Source of the DNA: Deltaproteobacteria bacterium
Lineage (GTDB): Bacteria > Desulfobacterota > Desulfobacteria > Desulfobacterales > Desulfosarcinaceae
NCBI GenBank assembly: GCA_002747175.1
Contig: PDTK01000029.1
Location: forward strand, 1-64,000
Direction: 5' to 3'
Length of the DNA stretch: 64,000 nt
In this document: positions 54,676 to 64,000 of the stretch, piece by piece
Numbering within the stretch: the stretch's first letter is position 1
Layout: each line of letters begins with the position of its first letter
Position numbers and translations under genes: made by a program
Notes under the pieces: generated by a model
The model's database searches: none
What the model was told of the DNA's origin: nothing
What the model saw: the letters and a program-made list of their open reading frames with translations, nothing else

Positions 54676-56976
54676 ATGACCCAACCCAACCCGACCCACA
54701 TAGCCATCATCGGCACAGAACTGGAACTGGAAGCCACCCGCATTCAGGCCGTGGCGCAACTGCTGGCAGACGGTGCCACGGTGCCGTTCATCGCCCGGTA
54801 TCGCAAGGAAGCCACCGGCAGTCTGGATGAAGTGGCCGTGGCAACCATTCGTGATCGACTTGAGCAGTTGGCAGAACGTGATCACCGCCGTGAGGCCATC
54901 CTCGAGTCCCTGAAGCAGCACGGTCATCTGACGGATGAACTCAAAAAGCAGGTACTGGCCGCTCAAACCATGACCGAACTTGAGGACATCTACTTGCCCT
55001 ACCGCCCCAAACGGCGCACCAAAGCCACAATCGCCCGGGAAAAGGGCCTGGAACCGTTGGCCCTGGCCATTTTGTCCCAGGAAGATGCCGACCCGCCGGT
55101 ATTGGCCGAAAATTATGTGGACCCCGAAAAATCCGTTGAGACGGTCGAAGCGGCTCTGGCCGGCGCCCGGGACATCATTGCCGAAACCATCAATGAAGAC
55201 GGCAAGGTTCGATCACGCGTACGCGATCTCTTTTGGGCCCACGCAACCATCCGCAGCCGGGTGATCGAAGGCAAAGAAATCGAAGGCGCCAAATTCAAGG
55301 ACTATTTCGATTGGGAAGAAGCCGTGGCCACGGCCCCGTCCCATCGCATCCTGGCCATGCGTCGAGGTGAGAAGGAAGACGTTCTCAACCTGACGATCGC
55401 CCCCCAGCCCGAACAGGCCCTGGCCATCATGGAGGATCAGTTCGTCAAGGGCAGTGGTGAAGATTCGGAACAGGTACGCATGGCCGCCCATGATGCCTAC
55501 AAACGGTTGCTCTCCCGGTCCATGGAGACCGAAGTCCGGGTGGGCCTCAAAGAGCGGGCTGATGCCGAAGCGATTCGCGTATTCGCCGACAATCTGCGGC
55601 AACTGCTGCTGGCCTCCCCCCTGGGGGCCAAACGGGTGATGGGCATCGATCCGGGCTTTCGCACCGGCTGCAAGCTCGTTTGCCTGGACCGCCAGGGCAA
55701 GCTTTTGCACAATGACACCATCTATCCCCACGGATCTGAACGCCAGGCCGATGCGGCCCGGCGAACGGTGAGCGAACTTTGTGAAAAATTCGGGACCGAA
55801 GCCGTGGCCGTGGGTAACGGAACCGCCGGCAGAGAAACGGAGACCTTTGCCAAAAAGGCTTTGGCCGGCAAGTCGATCCCGGTCATCATGGTCAACGAAA
55901 GTGGCGCCTCGATCTACTCGGCATCGGAGATCGCCCGCCAGGAATTCCCCGATCACGACCTGACGGTACGCGGCGCCGTTTCCATCGGTCGGCGCCTCCT
56001 GGATCCCTTGTCGGAACTGGTCAAGATCGACCCCAAGTCCATCGGTGTGGGGCAGTATCAACACGATGTGGACCAGTTCGCGCTCAAAGGTTCCCTGGAC
56101 GATATGGTGATCCGTTGCGTCAACGGTGTCGGTGTGGAGGTCAACCGGGCCAGCGTCCAATTGCTCACATATGTCTCCGGCCTGGGCCCGCAACTGGCCA
56201 AAAATATCGTCGCTTATCGTGATGAGAATGGTGCCTTTGCCGATCGTAAGGCATTGAAAAAAGTCAAGCGGCTGGGTCCCAAGGCATTCGAACAATGTGC
56301 CGGTTTCCTGCGAATCAAGGACGGCGACAATCCTTTGGATGCCAGCGCCGTCCACCCGGAAAGCTATGCCGTGGTCAGGACCATGGCCGATGACCTGGGC
56401 TGCAGCGTGTCGGACCTGATGGCCGACGCGGGCCTGAGAAACAAAATCGATCTTGAGCGATATGTGTCCGACGAGATCGGCCTGCCCACGCTGACGGACA
56501 TTCTCGAGGAGCTTGCCAAGCCGGGCCGCGATCCCCGGGAACCCTTCGAGCATTTCTCCTTCGACGATACCGTGGCCACCATCCAGGACCTCAAGCCCGG
56601 CATGAAGCTCCCCGGCATCGTAACCAACGTGACCAATTTCGGCGCCTTTGTGGATATCGGTGTCCATCAGGACGGGCTGGTACACATCAGCCAGCTTTGC
56701 GACCGTTTCGTAAAAAATCCCGCAGACGAAGTCAGGGTGCAGCAAAAGGTCACCGTCACCGTGATGGAGGTGGACCTGCCCAGAAAGCGCATCGCCCTGT
56801 CCATGCGCAGTGATCCGTACCAAAAACCACAACCCAAAGCCAAGACGAAACACCCTCGGAAAGAAAAACCGGCGATACGTTCTGTCCAAAGACCGAACAA
56901 ACCCGGCAAACCGGCCGGTTCCCAGCCATTCAACAACCCTTTTGCCGACACTTTCCGGAAAACGTCCGGGAATTAG
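54676..56976 (+). CDS. tex: transcription accessory protein Tex (766 aa)
   Basis: An N-terminal Tex domain (GATVPFIARYRKEATGSLDE), a YqgF/RNase-H-like region (RVMGIDPGFRTGCKLVCLD), a helix-hairpin-helix part (LGPKAFEQCAGFLRI) and a C-terminal S1 domain (PGIVTNVTNFGAFVDIGVHQ). The last about 55 residues are lysine- and proline-rich and low-complexity. It is an RNA-binding protein that works with transcription. The first residues (MTQPNPTH) lie in a CA-rich stretch. Confidence 0.95.
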   Translation: MTQPNPTHIAIIGTELELEATRIQAVAQLLADGATVPFIARYRKEATGSLDEVAVATIRDRLEQLAERDHRREAILESLKQHGHLTDELKKQVLAAQTMTELEDIYLPYRPKRRTKATIAREKGLEPLALAILSQEDADPPVLAENYVDPEKSVETVEAALAGARDIIAETINEDGKVRSRVRDLFWAHATIRSRVIEGKEIEGAKFKDYFDWEEAVATAPSHRILAMRRGEKEDVLNLTIAPQPEQALAIMEDQFVKGSGEDSEQVRMAAHDAYKRLLSRSMETEVRVGLKERADAEAIRVFADNLRQLLLASPLGAKRVMGIDPGFRTGCKLVCLDRQGKLLHNDTIYPHGSERQADAARRTVSELCEKFGTEAVAVGNGTAGRETETFAKKALAGKSIPVIMVNESGASIYSASEIARQEFPDHDLTVRGAVSIGRRLLDPLSELVKIDPKSIGVGQYQHDVDQFALKGSLDDMVIRCVNGVGVEVNRASVQLLTYVSGLGPQLAKNIVAYRDENGAFADRKALKKVKRLGPKAFEQCAGFLRIKDGDNPLDASAVHPESYAVVRTMADDLGCSVSDLMADAGLRNKIDLERYVSDEIGLPTLTDILEELAKPGRDPREPFEHFSFDDTVATIQDLKPGMKLPGIVTNVTNFGAFVDIGVHQDGLVHISQLCDRFVKNPADEVRVQQKVTVTVMEVDLPRKRIALSMRSDPYQKPQPKAKTKHPRKEKPAIRSVQRPNKPGKPAGSQPFNNPFADTFRKTSGN

Positions 56977-56985
56977 GGGCTTGTC

Positions 56986-57426
56986 ATGATTGCAGTCGTA
57001 CAGCGCGTCACATCCAGCAGCGTCAGCATCGGCGGCAATACGATTGCCGCCATCAATGCGGGTGTCACGGTCCTTCTGGGGGTTGCCGATGGTGATGGCC
57101 CGGCCGATGCCGATTACCTGGCCAACAAGGTTTCACATCTGCGCATTTTCGAAGATGCCGGCGGCAGGATGAACCGTTCCCTGATCGACACCGGTGGCCG
57201 GATGCTGGTAATATCCCAGTTCACCCTGCTGGGGGATTGTCGTAAAGGGCGGCGCCCGTCTTTCGTCCACGCGGCCGAACCATCACTGGCAGCGCCCTTG
57301 TATGAACGCTTCGTCGACCAGGTGCAAAAACTCGGCGTAAAAACACATACCGGTCGCTTCGGCGCCAATATGCAGGTTCATATTCTCAACGACGGACCGG
57401 TGACCCTGCTGGTTCACAGCCGCTGA
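56986..57426 (+). CDS. dtd: D-aminoacyl-tRNA deacylase (146 aa)
   Basis: MIAVVQRVTSSSVSI and the two catalytic motifs SQFTLLGDCRKGRRPSF and NDGPVTLLVHS identify Dtd, which hydrolyses D-amino acids wrongly attached to tRNA. Length is normal. It starts 9 bases after the tex stop and is convergent with the PilS-like gene. Confidence 0.97.
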   Translation: MIAVVQRVTSSSVSIGGNTIAAINAGVTVLLGVADGDGPADADYLANKVSHLRIFEDAGGRMNRSLIDTGGRMLVISQFTLLGDCRKGRRPSFVHAAEPSLAAPLYERFVDQVQKLGVKTHTGRFGANMQVHILNDGPVTLLVHSR

Positions 57427-57502
57427 GCCCCGAAAAATCACAAAGAACAAGCTGCAAATGCCAAATTAGGGGATTGTAATTTTCCCACGGATTGGCGGGC
57501 AA

Positions 57503-58810
57503 TCAAGCGGAGGCGGCCTTGAACAAAAGGGAAAACGCGCTGCCCTGGCCGGGTGTGCTTTGGACATCCATACGACAATCATAGGCTTCCAGAATACGAT
57601 AGACAATCGACAGCCCCAGGCCTGTGCCGGTGGATTTGGTGGTGAAAAATGGATTGAATATGGCCTGCAGGGTCTTTTCGTCCATGCCGCAGCCATCGTC
57701 TCTTATCTCAACCACGACCCGCCCGTTCCTGCCGCCGGATACCGAAATGGACAGATGCCCATCGTTTTCGATGGATTCGGCGCCATTCAGCAATAGATTC
57801 CATATCACCTGACGAAACTGCAGCGGATCGATTTCGATGTATGCGTTTTCGATGATCGTCAATGACAGGGAGATGCGTTCATCAAAGGAATCGTCCTTTT
57901 CAAAAAGGGTGAGGATCTCTGTCAGCGCGTTTTCCAGGTCCACATGTTTGGTATGTCCGGTGGATGGCCGGGCAAAGGTGAGGAAGTTGTCGACCAGGCT
58001 TCCCAGGCGTTCCGTCTCCCTGAGAACGATATGCATCAGGCGCATATTATCCGGATCATTTTCCATCTCACCTTTCAGAATCTGGATGGCGCCGGACAGC
58101 GAAGCCAGCGGGTTCCTGATCTCATGGGCCAGTCCGGCAGCCAGCTCGCCGATCTGGGCCAGCCGTTTAACCCTTTCCAGATGCGCTTCCATGGACGCCA
58201 GTTCCGCTTTGCTCTGCCGTTCCTGGTCGGACAGATATCCGCTCAAAAAAGCCACGGAAAAACAAGCCACTGTCATGATCGCACATTTTTGAATAACCTG
58301 AAGTCCGCTGGGCCCGGATTGAATCAGGCTGCCGGCATACCCGTACGGATCGATATATCCCTGGGATTCCAGAAAAAGCATCAGCGCATACTGCAGACAG
58401 CACAGCGTGGCCACCAGGTAGGTTCCGCGTCTGAACACAAAAATACTGGAGTAGACAATCACAATCAAATTGAGAAAAGAGAAAACGCTGGCATAACCAC
58501 CGGTCACGAACACGACCACCGAAACGCACAGTGTATCGACGCCGATCTGGAAATAAATAAAAAACCGCAGTGTCCGATCTATAAGCGGCAGCACAAGGGC
58601 ATAGGCCCCTGACAGCAGGAGCACCATGCCCGCCATGCTGTATAGAACGACAATCGGCGGTTCCAGCGCGAAGCGTTGATTCCCGAACTGATAGGCCATG
58701 GTGGACCCGAGCAGCAGTACGGCGAAAAGAAATCGCCCGGAAATCAGCCCTTTGAGATAACGACTGAAGGCCTCCCGATCATGGGGGTAGATGTCGGCGT
58801 AATCAGTCAA
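57503..58810 (-). CDS. pilS: PilS-like sensor histidine kinase (435 aa)
   Basis: Six N-terminal membrane helices (about residues 24-195, with YFQIGVDTLCVSVVVFVTGG) and a HisKA domain with H229 in GLAHEIRNPLASLSG, then the HATPase core: N-box QVIWNLLLNGAE, G1 EIRDDGCGMDE, G2 STGTGLGLSIV. No PAS domain is visible between membrane part and HisKA. This arrangement matches PilS. It follows pilC by 18 bases. The likely partner PilR is encoded 39 kb away; the match is inferred from family and position. Confidence 0.85.
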   Translation of the reverse strand: MTDYADIYPHDREAFSRYLKGLISGRFLFAVLLLGSTMAYQFGNQRFALEPPIVVLYSMAGMVLLLSGAYALVLPLIDRTLRFFIYFQIGVDTLCVSVVVFVTGGYASVFSFLNLIVIVYSSIFVFRRGTYLVATLCCLQYALMLFLESQGYIDPYGYAGSLIQSGPSGLQVIQKCAIMTVACFSVAFLSGYLSDQERQSKAELASMEAHLERVKRLAQIGELAAGLAHEIRNPLASLSGAIQILKGEMENDPDNMRLMHIVLRETERLGSLVDNFLTFARPSTGHTKHVDLENALTEILTLFEKDDSFDERISLSLTIIENAYIEIDPLQFRQVIWNLLLNGAESIENDGHLSISVSGGRNGRVVVEIRDDGCGMDEKTLQAIFNPFFTTKSTGTGLGLSIVYRILEAYDCRMDVQSTPGQGSAFSLLFKAASA

Positions 58811-58828
58811 AAGGGGTAAAACCTCAGA

Positions 58829-60034
58829 CTACAAGTTGCCGGCCATCTTAAAGACAGGCAGATACATGGCAATAACCAGGCCGCCGATAACCACACCAAG
58901 AAAAACGAGCATGAACGGTTCAATCAGGGCCGTCAGGTTTTCCACGGCCTGGTCGACCTCTTCCTCATAAAAGTCGGCGATCTTGCCCAACATGGCGTCC
59001 AGGGCGCCCGTGGATTCGCCGACGGAGATCATCTGGCACACCATGGCGGGAAACACACCGCTTTCCGCCAGCGGATCGGCCATGGTACGCCCTTCGGCGA
59101 TCCCGCTGCGGACCGTGTAAATCGCCCGTTCAACACTTTTGTTACCTGCGGTTTTGGCCACGATATCCAGGGCCTCCAAAATGGCCACACCGCTGGAGAG
59201 CATGGTTCCCATGGTGCGGGTAAACTTGGCCACGGCCACTTTACGGATCAAAATGCCGAACACAGGCAGTTTGAGGACCAAGGCATCCACCAGCTTGCGC
59301 CCCTTTTCAGTGGCGTAATACTTTTTGAAAGCAAACCCGAAAAGAAAGATGCCGAGAATGATCCAATGGATCTTGGATTTGACGAATTCGCTCATGGCGA
59401 TGACAACCAGGGTCGGCGCCGGAAGCGTGCCCCCCATGTCGGCGAACATCTCCTGGAAAACGGGAATGACGAAGACCAGAATGACGGCCACGACCAGTAC
59501 GGCAATGACGATGGTCACGATCGGATAGGTCATTGCGCCTTTGACCTGGCCCTTGAGTTTGGCCGCCTTTTCCATGTAGGCGGACAGCCGTCTCAAAATG
59601 GTATCGAGAATACCACCGGCCTCACCGGCGGATACCATGTTTACGAACAGGTCGTCGAATTGTTTGGGATACTTTTTAAGGGAATCCGCCAGGGTTGAAC
59701 CGCTCTCCACCTGCTCTTTGATGTCTTTGAGCATCTTCCTGAAGGTGACGTTCTCCTGCTGGGCGTGCAGAATATCCATACATTGAATGATGGGCAGGCC
59801 GGCATCGATCATGGTCGAAAATTGCCGACAGAAGAGAATAACGTCCTTCTGGGTGACCTTGGGCTGCAGAAAGGCCACATTCTCGAACAGATCCTTGGGC
59901 TTTTTCTTGATCTTCGTCGGTGTTATCCGCAACCGGTTCAGATTGGAACGAACGGCTTCCTCACTGGCGGCTTCCATCTCACCTTTCTGAACGACGTTGT
60001 TTCTGTTCTTGCCTTCCCACAAAAAAATCGGCAT
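58829..60034 (-). CDS. pilC: type IV pilus inner-membrane platform protein PilC (401 aa)
   Basis: Two GspF-type domains, each about 120 residues (FCRQFSTMIDAGLPIIQCMD and then KFTRTMGTMLSSGVAILEAL), with three membrane helices and the C-terminal ENLTALIEPFMLVFLGVVIG. It forms the base on which the pilus ATPases act. The start is an ATG at 60034. pilS lies immediately downstream; pilB and pilT are not in this window. Confidence 0.95.
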   Translation of the reverse strand: MPIFLWEGKNRNNVVQKGEMEAASEEAVRSNLNRLRITPTKIKKKPKDLFENVAFLQPKVTQKDVILFCRQFSTMIDAGLPIIQCMDILHAQQENVTFRKMLKDIKEQVESGSTLADSLKKYPKQFDDLFVNMVSAGEAGGILDTILRRLSAYMEKAAKLKGQVKGAMTYPIVTIVIAVLVVAVILVFVIPVFQEMFADMGGTLPAPTLVVIAMSEFVKSKIHWIILGIFLFGFAFKKYYATEKGRKLVDALVLKLPVFGILIRKVAVAKFTRTMGTMLSSGVAILEALDIVAKTAGNKSVERAIYTVRSGIAEGRTMADPLAESGVFPAMVCQMISVGESTGALDAMLGKIADFYEEEVDQAVENLTALIEPFMLVFLGVVIGGLVIAMYLPVFKMAGNL

Positions 60035-60551
60035 ACCATCCCCCTGTTATCCATGCCAGGTTAGTTTCAAAGCGGATCGTGTCTTATCTTTTCGGCACCT
60101 TCAAAAAAAACTAAAATTTCGTCGGGCTCGCCGGCGTCATCGGATCACCTCCGATCCCCGGAATCCGGGCGGTCAAAAGTGTTGAGGATATTGAGATTGC
60201 CGGTTTTGCGGGAAACCGGGTCGACCTCCCAAAAAACAGCCAGGTTTAAAGATTTGTATAAAAATGTGCTATCGGTGTTCATTGTTCTGCCCGGTGTTTT
60301 CAATTGTCGTCTTGCTATCACAGACTGCTTGAAACAACAATAACTTTATTAATATCGGGGGATTGGTGAATTGTTCGACGGGTCTGCGGTGCCACCTTTC
60401 CCGTCTGTTTGACTTGCAAAATCGTTACCAACGGCGTAGGGTTATCCCCGGCTTTCCCGGAAGGGTGATCCATCGGGGTTGTGCCCGTACCCGGATCGCC
60501 GGGGTTATTTCTCTCAATTTTATTGGAAAACCGATTCGATCGGCGGAAAAC
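60035..60551. other. 517-base gap between pilC and the nucleotidyltransferase fusion; no gene
   Basis: The region is divergent and should hold both promoters. I see no gene or clear RNA motif. The stretch at 60130-60180 is GC-rich with short inverted words, and 60240-60360 is AT-rich, a likely place for promoters. The longer open frame that starts at 60363 has an N-terminal extension of 63 residues that looks unlike any protein, so the gene start is set at 60552. Confidence 0.5.
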
Positions 60552-63227
60552 ATGCAGACCCAATCGTCAACAGGCCAGTCGCTCACCATCATTACCAGCC
60601 ATGTCAACGCTGATTTCGACGCCATGGCCTCAATGCTTGCCGCCCAGAAACTATACCCCGAGGCCCTGGTCGTCTTCCCGGGTTCCCAGGAAAGGAACCT
60701 GAAAAACTTCTTCATTCAGTCCATGGTATATCTGTTCAACCTGGCCGACCTGAAAAGCATCGACCTGTCCGCCGTCGGACAATTGGTCCTGGTCGACACA
60801 CGCCGAAAAAGCCGTATCGGCGAACTGGCCGAGATTCTGGACAATCCCGGTCTGACTGTCCATGTCTATGACCATCATCCCCCCAAAACGGATGATATTT
60901 CCGCCCACGAAGACCATTACATGTTAACCGGGGCAACCGTCACCATCCTGACCGATATCCTGCGCCGCCGGCAGATAGTGATCACACCGGAAGAAGCCAC
61001 CGTCATGTGCCTGGGCATCTATGAGGATACCGGATCCTTCTCCTACCCGTCTACCACCCAACACGATTTCAAAGCGGCAGCCTATTTGCTGTCCAAAGGC
61101 GCCAATCTGAATGTCATCTCAGGAATGATCACCCGCGAGTTCAATCCGGAACAAATCGGGCTGCTCAACGATATGATCCAGGCGGCGCAGCACCGGATCG
61201 TCAACGGGGTCGAGGTGGTCCTGACCCGGGTTACCCTGGACAATTATTTTCCCGATTTTGCCTTTCTTGTGCAAAAAATGATCAAGATGGAAAACATTGA
61301 CGCCATCTTTGCACTGGCCCAGATGGAAAACAAGGTATACGTCGTCGCCCGCAGCCGATCGGAGGATGTGGATGTCGGCGAAATCGTGGACCAGATCGGC
61401 GGCGGCGGACATGCGGCGGCGGCAGCGGCCACGCTCAAGGGGACCACCATCGCCCAGGTGGAGCAGATACTGCTGAAAGCCCTCTATCAGAAAATTAATC
61501 CCCGACGGCTGGCCCGGCACCTGATGTCCTCACCGGCCATCCTGGCTGCTGAAAATACCTCCTGCATGGAGGCCAAGGCCATGCTGACGCGCTACAACAT
61601 CAACGCGCTGCTGGTTTCGGAGGCCCAATCGGATCATGCCGGCGTCAGTGGATACATTACGCGCCAGGTCATCGAAAAGGCCCTGTACCACGATCTGGGC
61701 AGTGTCCCCATAAGTGAGTACATGAGCACCGAAGTCTCCCATGTTAACCCCGATGCGGATATTGATCTCATTCAAGACAAAATTATCGGCAACAAACAGC
61801 GCATTCTGCCGGTCATGAGCGGTAATCGTGTCCACGGTGTCATCACCCGAACCGATCTGCTCAATACCCTGGTCAGGAGAAACCGCTCCGGAAATAACGG
61901 CCAACCGGCCCTGGAGAGCAGGTCCCGCCTCAAACGGTCGCGGGTGGTGGTCAATTTCATGCGAGAACGACTTTCCAACAGCATTATGGACATCCTGGTT
62001 CAACTGGGCGAAACCGCCAGTCGTATGGACTGTGGAGCTTATGTGGTCGGGGGATTCGTACGCGACCTGTTTCTGTATCGCCGCAACGAGGATATCGATA
62101 TCGTCATCGAAGGCAACGGCATCGATTTCGCGAAGACCTTCGCCCGTGCATGCGGGGCCAGAACCCACACCCACGAGAAGTTCGGAACCGCCGTAATCAT
62201 CTTTCCGGACGGATTCAAGATCGACGTCGCCTCGGCACGCATGGAATATTATCAGTTTCCCGCGTCCTTGCCGATTGTGGAAATGAGTTCGGTCAAAATG
62301 GACATGTTTCGCCGGGATTTCACGATCAACACCCTGGCCATCCAACTCAACCCGGATCGTTTCGGACGATTGATAGACTTTTTCTCGGGCCAGCGGGACA
62401 TCAAGGACAAGGTCCTGCGGGTTCTCCACAATCTCAGCTTCGTCGAAGATCCCACCCGGGTGTTCCGGGCCCTGCGATTCGAACAGCGCTTCGGATTTAC
62501 CATCGGCAAATTGACATCCAGCCTGATCGACAACGCCGTCAAAATGGATTTTTTCAAGCGTCTGGCGGGAAAGCGCGTATATACGGAGTTGAAGCTGATC
62601 CTCAAGGAGGAAAATCCCGCACCTGCGATCATGAGGCTTCTGGATTACGATCTGCTGAGGGTTATTCATCCGCAACTGGCCACCAAACCCGACTTACCGG
62701 CCCTGTTGGAAAGCGCCAAAAAAGTCACGGACTGGCATGATCTGCTTTTTATCGACGAGGATTATGAACGCTGGGCCGTCTTTTTCATGGCCCTGATCCG
62801 CCATTGCGACACACACACGACCCGTCGAATCTGCGACCACCTGACCATCCCACCCCGATTGACGCGGTTGTTCGCGGAGAACCGCCTGGACGTGGAACCC
62901 CTGCTGCATCGCCTGGAACAGCACCAAAAAATGAAGCCTGCCCAGATCCATCGAACACTCCAGGGGGTCAGAACGGAAATCGTGCTGTATATGATGATCT
63001 GCACCCGATCACGAAACGCAAAAAAACGGATATCTTTTTACCATACCCGCTTGCGGAACGTCACCACCTTCTTATCGGGAAAAGACCTCATAAACATGGG
63101 ATTGAGACCGGGGCCGGTTTTCCGCCGGGCACTGCAGGCAACCCTGGACGCCAAACTCAACGGCCGACTCAAAACCCGGGAGGATGAGTTGGCATTTGTC
63201 AGGGACAACATCCGGCTTTTTTCTTGA
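60552..63227 (+). CDS. DHH phosphoesterase-CBS-tRNA nucleotidyltransferase fusion (891 aa)
   Basis: Three parts in one chain. Residues about 10-310 form a DHH/DHHA1 phosphoesterase with HVNADFDAMASM, LVDTRRKSRIGEL, VYDHHPP and GGGGHAAAAA. Residues about 315-430 are a CBS pair. The rest is a poly(A)-polymerase/tRNA nucleotidyltransferase head (GAYVVGGFVRDLFLYRRNED, RRDFTINTLAIQL) and an RNA-binding region. This composition is known for A-adding tRNA enzymes in deltaproteobacteria, Aquifex and cyanobacteria, where a separate CC-adding enzyme is also needed. The ATG at 60552 has GGCGGAAAAC before it and begins at the DHH domain. Confidence 0.9.
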   Translation: MQTQSSTGQSLTIITSHVNADFDAMASMLAAQKLYPEALVVFPGSQERNLKNFFIQSMVYLFNLADLKSIDLSAVGQLVLVDTRRKSRIGELAEILDNPGLTVHVYDHHPPKTDDISAHEDHYMLTGATVTILTDILRRRQIVITPEEATVMCLGIYEDTGSFSYPSTTQHDFKAAAYLLSKGANLNVISGMITREFNPEQIGLLNDMIQAAQHRIVNGVEVVLTRVTLDNYFPDFAFLVQKMIKMENIDAIFALAQMENKVYVVARSRSEDVDVGEIVDQIGGGGHAAAAAATLKGTTIAQVEQILLKALYQKINPRRLARHLMSSPAILAAENTSCMEAKAMLTRYNINALLVSEAQSDHAGVSGYITRQVIEKALYHDLGSVPISEYMSTEVSHVNPDADIDLIQDKIIGNKQRILPVMSGNRVHGVITRTDLLNTLVRRNRSGNNGQPALESRSRLKRSRVVVNFMRERLSNSIMDILVQLGETASRMDCGAYVVGGFVRDLFLYRRNEDIDIVIEGNGIDFAKTFARACGARTHTHEKFGTAVIIFPDGFKIDVASARMEYYQFPASLPIVEMSSVKMDMFRRDFTINTLAIQLNPDRFGRLIDFFSGQRDIKDKVLRVLHNLSFVEDPTRVFRALRFEQRFGFTIGKLTSSLIDNAVKMDFFKRLAGKRVYTELKLILKEENPAPAIMRLLDYDLLRVIHPQLATKPDLPALLESAKKVTDWHDLLFIDEDYERWAVFFMALIRHCDTHTTRRICDHLTIPPRLTRLFAENRLDVEPLLHRLEQHQKMKPAQIHRTLQGVRTEIVLYMMICTRSRNAKKRISFYHTRLRNVTTFLSGKDLINMGLRPGPVFRRALQATLDAKLNGRLKTREDELAFVRDNIRLFS

Positions 63228-63319
63228 TTGCCCCCCTAATTCCGATTAAAATAAAGGGTTTCAAAAACAATGCACGGTCACCAATGCGGCCGAATAACCA
63301 ATCATGGGGAGAGGTGTTC

Positions 63320-64000
63320 ATGAGTTCCAAAAAACGAATCTTAAGTGGCATGCGTCCGACCGGCCCCCTTCACTTGGGCAACCTGCACGGCGCCTTGGCC
63401 AACTGGGTGGAAATACAGGACCAATACGACTGTTTCTTTTTCATCGCCGACTGGCATGCCCTGACCAGCGATTACGAAAAGCCCGACAAGATAACCGACT
63501 TTGTGAACGAAATGATGATCGACTGGCTCAGTGCGGGCCTGGACCCCGAAAAGAGTACCCTGTTCGTCCAGTCCCTGGTGCCGGAACATGCCGAGCTGTT
63601 TCTGTTTCTGTCCATGCTCACCCCCGTTCCCTGGCTCGAACGAAATCCAACCTATAAGGACCAGATCGTTCAGTTGGACAACAAGGACCTTTCCACATTC
63701 GGATTCCTGGGGTATCCCGTACTCCAGGCGGCGGACATCATCATGTACAAAGCCCAGGGTGTACCCGTCGGCATCGACCAGGTACCCCATGTGGAAATCA
63801 CCCGGGAAATCGCCCGCCGATTCAACTTTTTCTACGGAAACGTGTTCCCGGAGCCGGAAGCCGTCCTGACCAAGACATCCAAAATCCTGGGCCTTGACCG
63901 CCGCAAGATGAGCAAATCCTATAACAATGCCATCTATCTGTCCGACTCACCGGATGACATCAAGAAAAAGGTGTCCCAGATGGTCACCGACCCCCAACGC
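63320..64000 (+). CDS. trpS: tryptophanyl-tRNA synthetase, 5' part (227 codons, runs off the window)
   Basis: The start SKKRILSGMRPTGPLHLGNL carries the class I HIGH-like motif. The region FGFLGYPVLQAADIIMYKAQ is the tryptophan-binding part, and DRRKMSKSYNN is the KMSKS motif. GGAGAGG lies 6 bases before the ATG. The frame is open to the window end, so about a third of the protein is missing. It attaches tryptophan to tRNA-Trp. Confidence 0.96.
   Translation, partial: MSSKKRILSGMRPTGPLHLGNLHGALANWVEIQDQYDCFFFIADWHALTSDYEKPDKITDFVNEMMIDWLSAGLDPEKSTLFVQSLVPEHAELFLFLSMLTPVPWLERNPTYKDQIVQLDNKDLSTFGFLGYPVLQAADIIMYKAQGVPVGIDQVPHVEITREIARRFNFFYGNVFPEPEAVLTKTSKILGLDRRKMSKSYNNAIYLSDSPDDIKKKVSQMVTDPQR

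Noticed and set aside
55213..56889. 558-codon minus-strand frame opposite tex
   Set aside because: Same reason: complete overlap with a conserved gene and no motif.
60035..60551. Riboswitch (for example cyclic di-GMP) in the gap beside pilC
   Set aside because: The GC-rich hairpins at 60130-60180 and 60200-60230 do not show the conserved loops of any riboswitch class I know.

Overview
The window looks like chromosomal DNA of a Gram-negative bacterium, most likely a Desulfobacterota (former Deltaproteobacteria) lineage such as the Desulfosarcina/Desulfobacteraceae group. This is an inference from gene content and order: a selenocysteine tRNA, a sigma-54/PilR-type pilin locus, hslVU followed by argB and argH, rng-yajC-secD-secF-dprA-topA-tex-dtd, an LptE outer-membrane lipoprotein, a DHH-CBS-tRNA nucleotidyltransferase fusion, and GC-rich housekeeping genes. 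No species-specific marker was identified.

Region 1 (1-11.1 kb) is a surface-polysaccharide island. On the minus strand lie a GT9 transferase of very low GC, a Wzx-type flippase, a decayed methyltransferase, and three small coupled genes: a 71-aa protein, a nucleotidyltransferase-like protein and a ParB-fold-like protein. On the plus strand lie one GT2 and three GT4-type glycosyltransferases. A 108-bp inverted-repeat element sits in the divergent promoter region between the two halves.

Region 2 (10.1-19.9 kb, minus) holds a polyprenyl-phosphate sugar synthase-like GT2, two GT-C-like membrane proteins, a VKOR-DsbA disulfide-forming fusion, type IV pilin (pilA) behind a sigma-54 promoter, the NtrC-family regulator pilR, lepB and pgpA. 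Together these could make, fold and perhaps glycosylate a pilin. The probable partners pilS and pilC lie about 39 kb away at 57.5-60.0 kb, on the same strand and in the canonical order, as if one pil operon had been split.

Region 3 (19.9-28.1 kb) contains tRNA-Sec, tsaD, purM, a Cache-type chemoreceptor with a secreted Cache protein, a thiolase, a transposase remnant, tRNA-Cys and tRNA-Gly. The long intergenic gaps here carry a dispersed repeat family.

Region 4 (28.1-42.0 kb, minus) is a dense, translationally coupled housekeeping series: murJ, ftsB-like, a TPR protein, coaBC, a family-4 uracil-DNA glycosylase, a HAD protein, xerC, hslV, hslU, argB, argH, an LptM-like lipoprotein, dapF, folK, a YHS protein, a transaldolase-like aldolase and pgsA.

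Region 5 (42.0-64.0 kb) has rpsT, lptE, leuS, rng, yajC, secD, secF, dprA, topA, tex, dtd, pilS-like, pilC, the DHH/CBS/nucleotidyltransferase fusion and the 5' part of trpS, which runs off the window. Intergenic DNA holds several palindromic or transposon-like elements. I saw no CRISPR array, prophage, rRNA gene or intact insertion sequence.
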